A stretch of 64,000 bases of DNA, taken from positions 1 to 64,000 of the forward strand of contig DASZCK010000341.1 of the NCBI GenBank assembly GCA_035943195.1, read 5' to 3'. Positions 63,026 to 64,000 of this stretch are shown here, one piece after another; position 1 is the stretch's first letter; every line of letters begins with the position of its first letter. A model generated the notes under the pieces. The model worked only from the letters and a program-made list of their open reading frames with translations. It was not told the DNA's origin and searched no databases. A program made the position numbers and the translations under genes. Source of the DNA: DAIDKA01 sp035943195. Lineage in GTDB: Bacteria > Pseudomonadota > Gammaproteobacteria > Steroidobacterales > Steroidobacteraceae.

Positions 63026-63379
63026 TTATTGCTTGCCACGGCCGAGTGCCAGTATCCAGCGTGAGATCGCACGAGCGTCCGCCACGCTGATGCGCTCGTT
63101 GGCGATCATGGGAATCGTTCCCCAATTGCCTGCACCGCCGTAGATGATCTTGAGTGCCAGACGATTCACGGCTGCCTCCCTGTCGGTGCTATAGCGGGCC
63201 GCGACCGCCAGAAAGGGCGGACCGATGCGGGCCTCCTTGAGGGCATGGCACTCATCGCAATGTTGGTGCGCGGCGAGCGGCGACAGACCCTGTGCCAGCC
63301 CCGCATCGGCGGCGAATCCTAGCGCCGGCCCCGTCAATACCAGTCCCACGAGAACCATCGCGTAACTACGGAATTTCAT
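63026..63379 (-). CDS. Class I c-type cytochrome (c551-like)
   Basis: 117 residues with a signal peptide (about 1-24), haem site CDECH (Cys41, Cys44, His45) and axial Met91 in WGTIPMIAN, then a terminal helix ISVADARAISRWILALG. This is the short monohaem c551/c552 pattern, a periplasmic electron carrier. It overlaps the propeller gene upstream by 4 bases (ATGA). It may accept electrons from PQQ enzymes in this region. Confidence 0.92.
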   Translation of the reverse strand: MKFRSYAMVLVGLVLTGPALGFAADAGLAQGLSPLAAHQHCDECHALKEARIGPPFLAVAARYSTDREAAVNRLALKIIYGGAGNWGTIPMIANERISVADARAISRWILALGRGKQ

Positions 63380-64000
63380 CGGCTTGCCTCCGCGTTCTTG
63401 ACCGCACCGTCACCGAGGTCGATCAGCAGTGCCATCCGCGGCCCCCGTACCTGCTCCACGATATTGGCGTAGGAGCTGACGAGGGCACCGCTGCCCAGAT
63501 CCACGTGCACCATGCGCAGGAAGCCGCGCTCGCGTGGCAATGGCAGCACACCGATGCGTCGCGTGCGCGGATCAAATTGATAAATGACATCGGCATTGGA
63601 GGTGGGAATCCACACCACCTTGCGGATGGGGTCCCAGGACGTCGCGTAAGGCGCGCTGGCGCGATCCGGCAGGTCAAAGATGCCGATCATGCGGCCGGCC
63701 TTGGTGTCGTAGGCCGCCAGTTGCCCGGCGCCGTACAGCGCCAGGTACAAGACGCCATCATCCGACATGGACATGCGGCGCGGTCCGGCCGTGGCACTGG
63801 CAAATTCTACATGGGTCTCGAATTTGAGGGTTTCGGTATTGAAGCTGCCGAAGCTCGCGATTCCCAATTGGCAGTACCAGATGTGGGTCCGATCAGGGCT
63901 CATGGCGAGACCGTAGACCTGTTCGCCTCCGGTGCGCCCCACCACCGGCGGGATCTTGAACTCGCCGGTCTTGCCGCTGACGGGATCGAGCCAGCCCACA
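63376..64000 (-). CDS. Vgb/SMP-30-like beta-propeller protein, partial (5' end outside window)
   Basis: At least 208 residues; the start lies beyond the right edge. Blade-like repeats include GEQVYGLAMSPDRTHIWYCQ, MSMSDDGVLYLALYGAGQLA, and YATSWDPIRKVVWIPTSNAD. The pattern is that of virginiamycin B lyase-like and SMP-30-like propellers, which are often secreted; the signal peptide cannot be seen here. It is co-translated with the cytochrome c gene after it. The lyase activity itself is not implied. Confidence 0.75.
   Translation of the reverse strand, partial: VGWLDPVSGKTGEFKIPPVVGRTGGEQVYGLAMSPDRTHIWYCQLGIASFGSFNTETLKFETHVEFASATAGPRRMSMSDDGVLYLALYGAGQLAAYDTKAGRMIGIFDLPDRASAPYATSWDPIRKVVWIPTSNADVIYQFDPRTRRIGVLPLPRERGFLRMVHVDLGSGALVSSYANIVEQVRGPRMALLIDLGDGAVKNAEASR

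Overview
The window reads as a GC-rich gammaproteobacterial chromosome segment. The evidence is the smc-zipA-ligA order (ZipA is a gammaproteobacterial division protein), bolA/yciB, trpS-scpA-scpB-rluB, ubiG divergent from gyrA, and a gyrA-serC-pheA-aroA-cmk-rpsA-ihfB supraoperon like that of Pseudomonas and relatives. The GC content and the accessory genes (PQQ dehydrogenases, DUF2934, class II-type AroA) suggest a soil or freshwater lineage near Xanthomonadales/Nevskiales/Steroidobacterales. That placement is inference. No rRNA, tRNA, insertion sequence, CRISPR array or prophage was seen.

Layout. 0-28 kb is dense housekeeping: chromosome segregation and ligation (smc, zipA, ligA, scpAB), a parvulin lipoprotein, bolA, yciB, yciO, trpS, an RluB homologue that has lost its catalytic motif, yciK, a squalene/phytoene-synthase-fold protein, rmuC, a DUF427 plus flavin-reductase pair, ubiG, gyrA, serine and aromatic amino acid synthesis, rpsA, ihfB and galU. 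28-42 kb is accessory: a MacB/LolD-type ABC exporter with two FtsX permeases, a cut-off phzF start, an NTF2-like protein with a histone-H1-like basic tail, two SPFH proteins (one with a tiny ribbon-helix-helix partner), a methyltransferase divergent from an XRE/MmyB-type regulator, a secreted tandem-repeat protein, a GST, Slt and a LysE exporter. 42-50 kb holds a sigma-like factor with two small partners, PPK2, a GNAT enzyme, MaeB, an ArsR/AHSA1 pair and an overlapping GGDEF/PilZ pair. 50-64 kb holds an MscS channel, a PQQ alcohol dehydrogenase divergent from a 1249-residue double hybrid histidine kinase, two more NTF2-like paralogues, a decayed quinoprotein/cytochrome patch, DUF4398 and OmpA lipoproteins, an aldehyde dehydrogenase, a c-type cytochrome and a partial beta-propeller.

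How they fit. The first half is growth machinery in tightly overlapping operons (ATGA, GTGA and TGATG junctions). The second half is mostly envelope, stress and signalling genes plus periplasmic alcohol/aldehyde oxidation (PQQ dehydrogenase, cytochrome c, aldehyde dehydrogenase). The most noteworthy items are the degenerate RluB, the serA-like gene inside the supraoperon, alternative hairpins before rpsA, the small unlisted RHH gene next to an SPFH gene, three dispersed NTF2-like paralogues with a shared C-terminus, the duplicated secreted protein, and the quinoprotein without its usual vicinal cysteines. I found no clearly new defence or mobile system.
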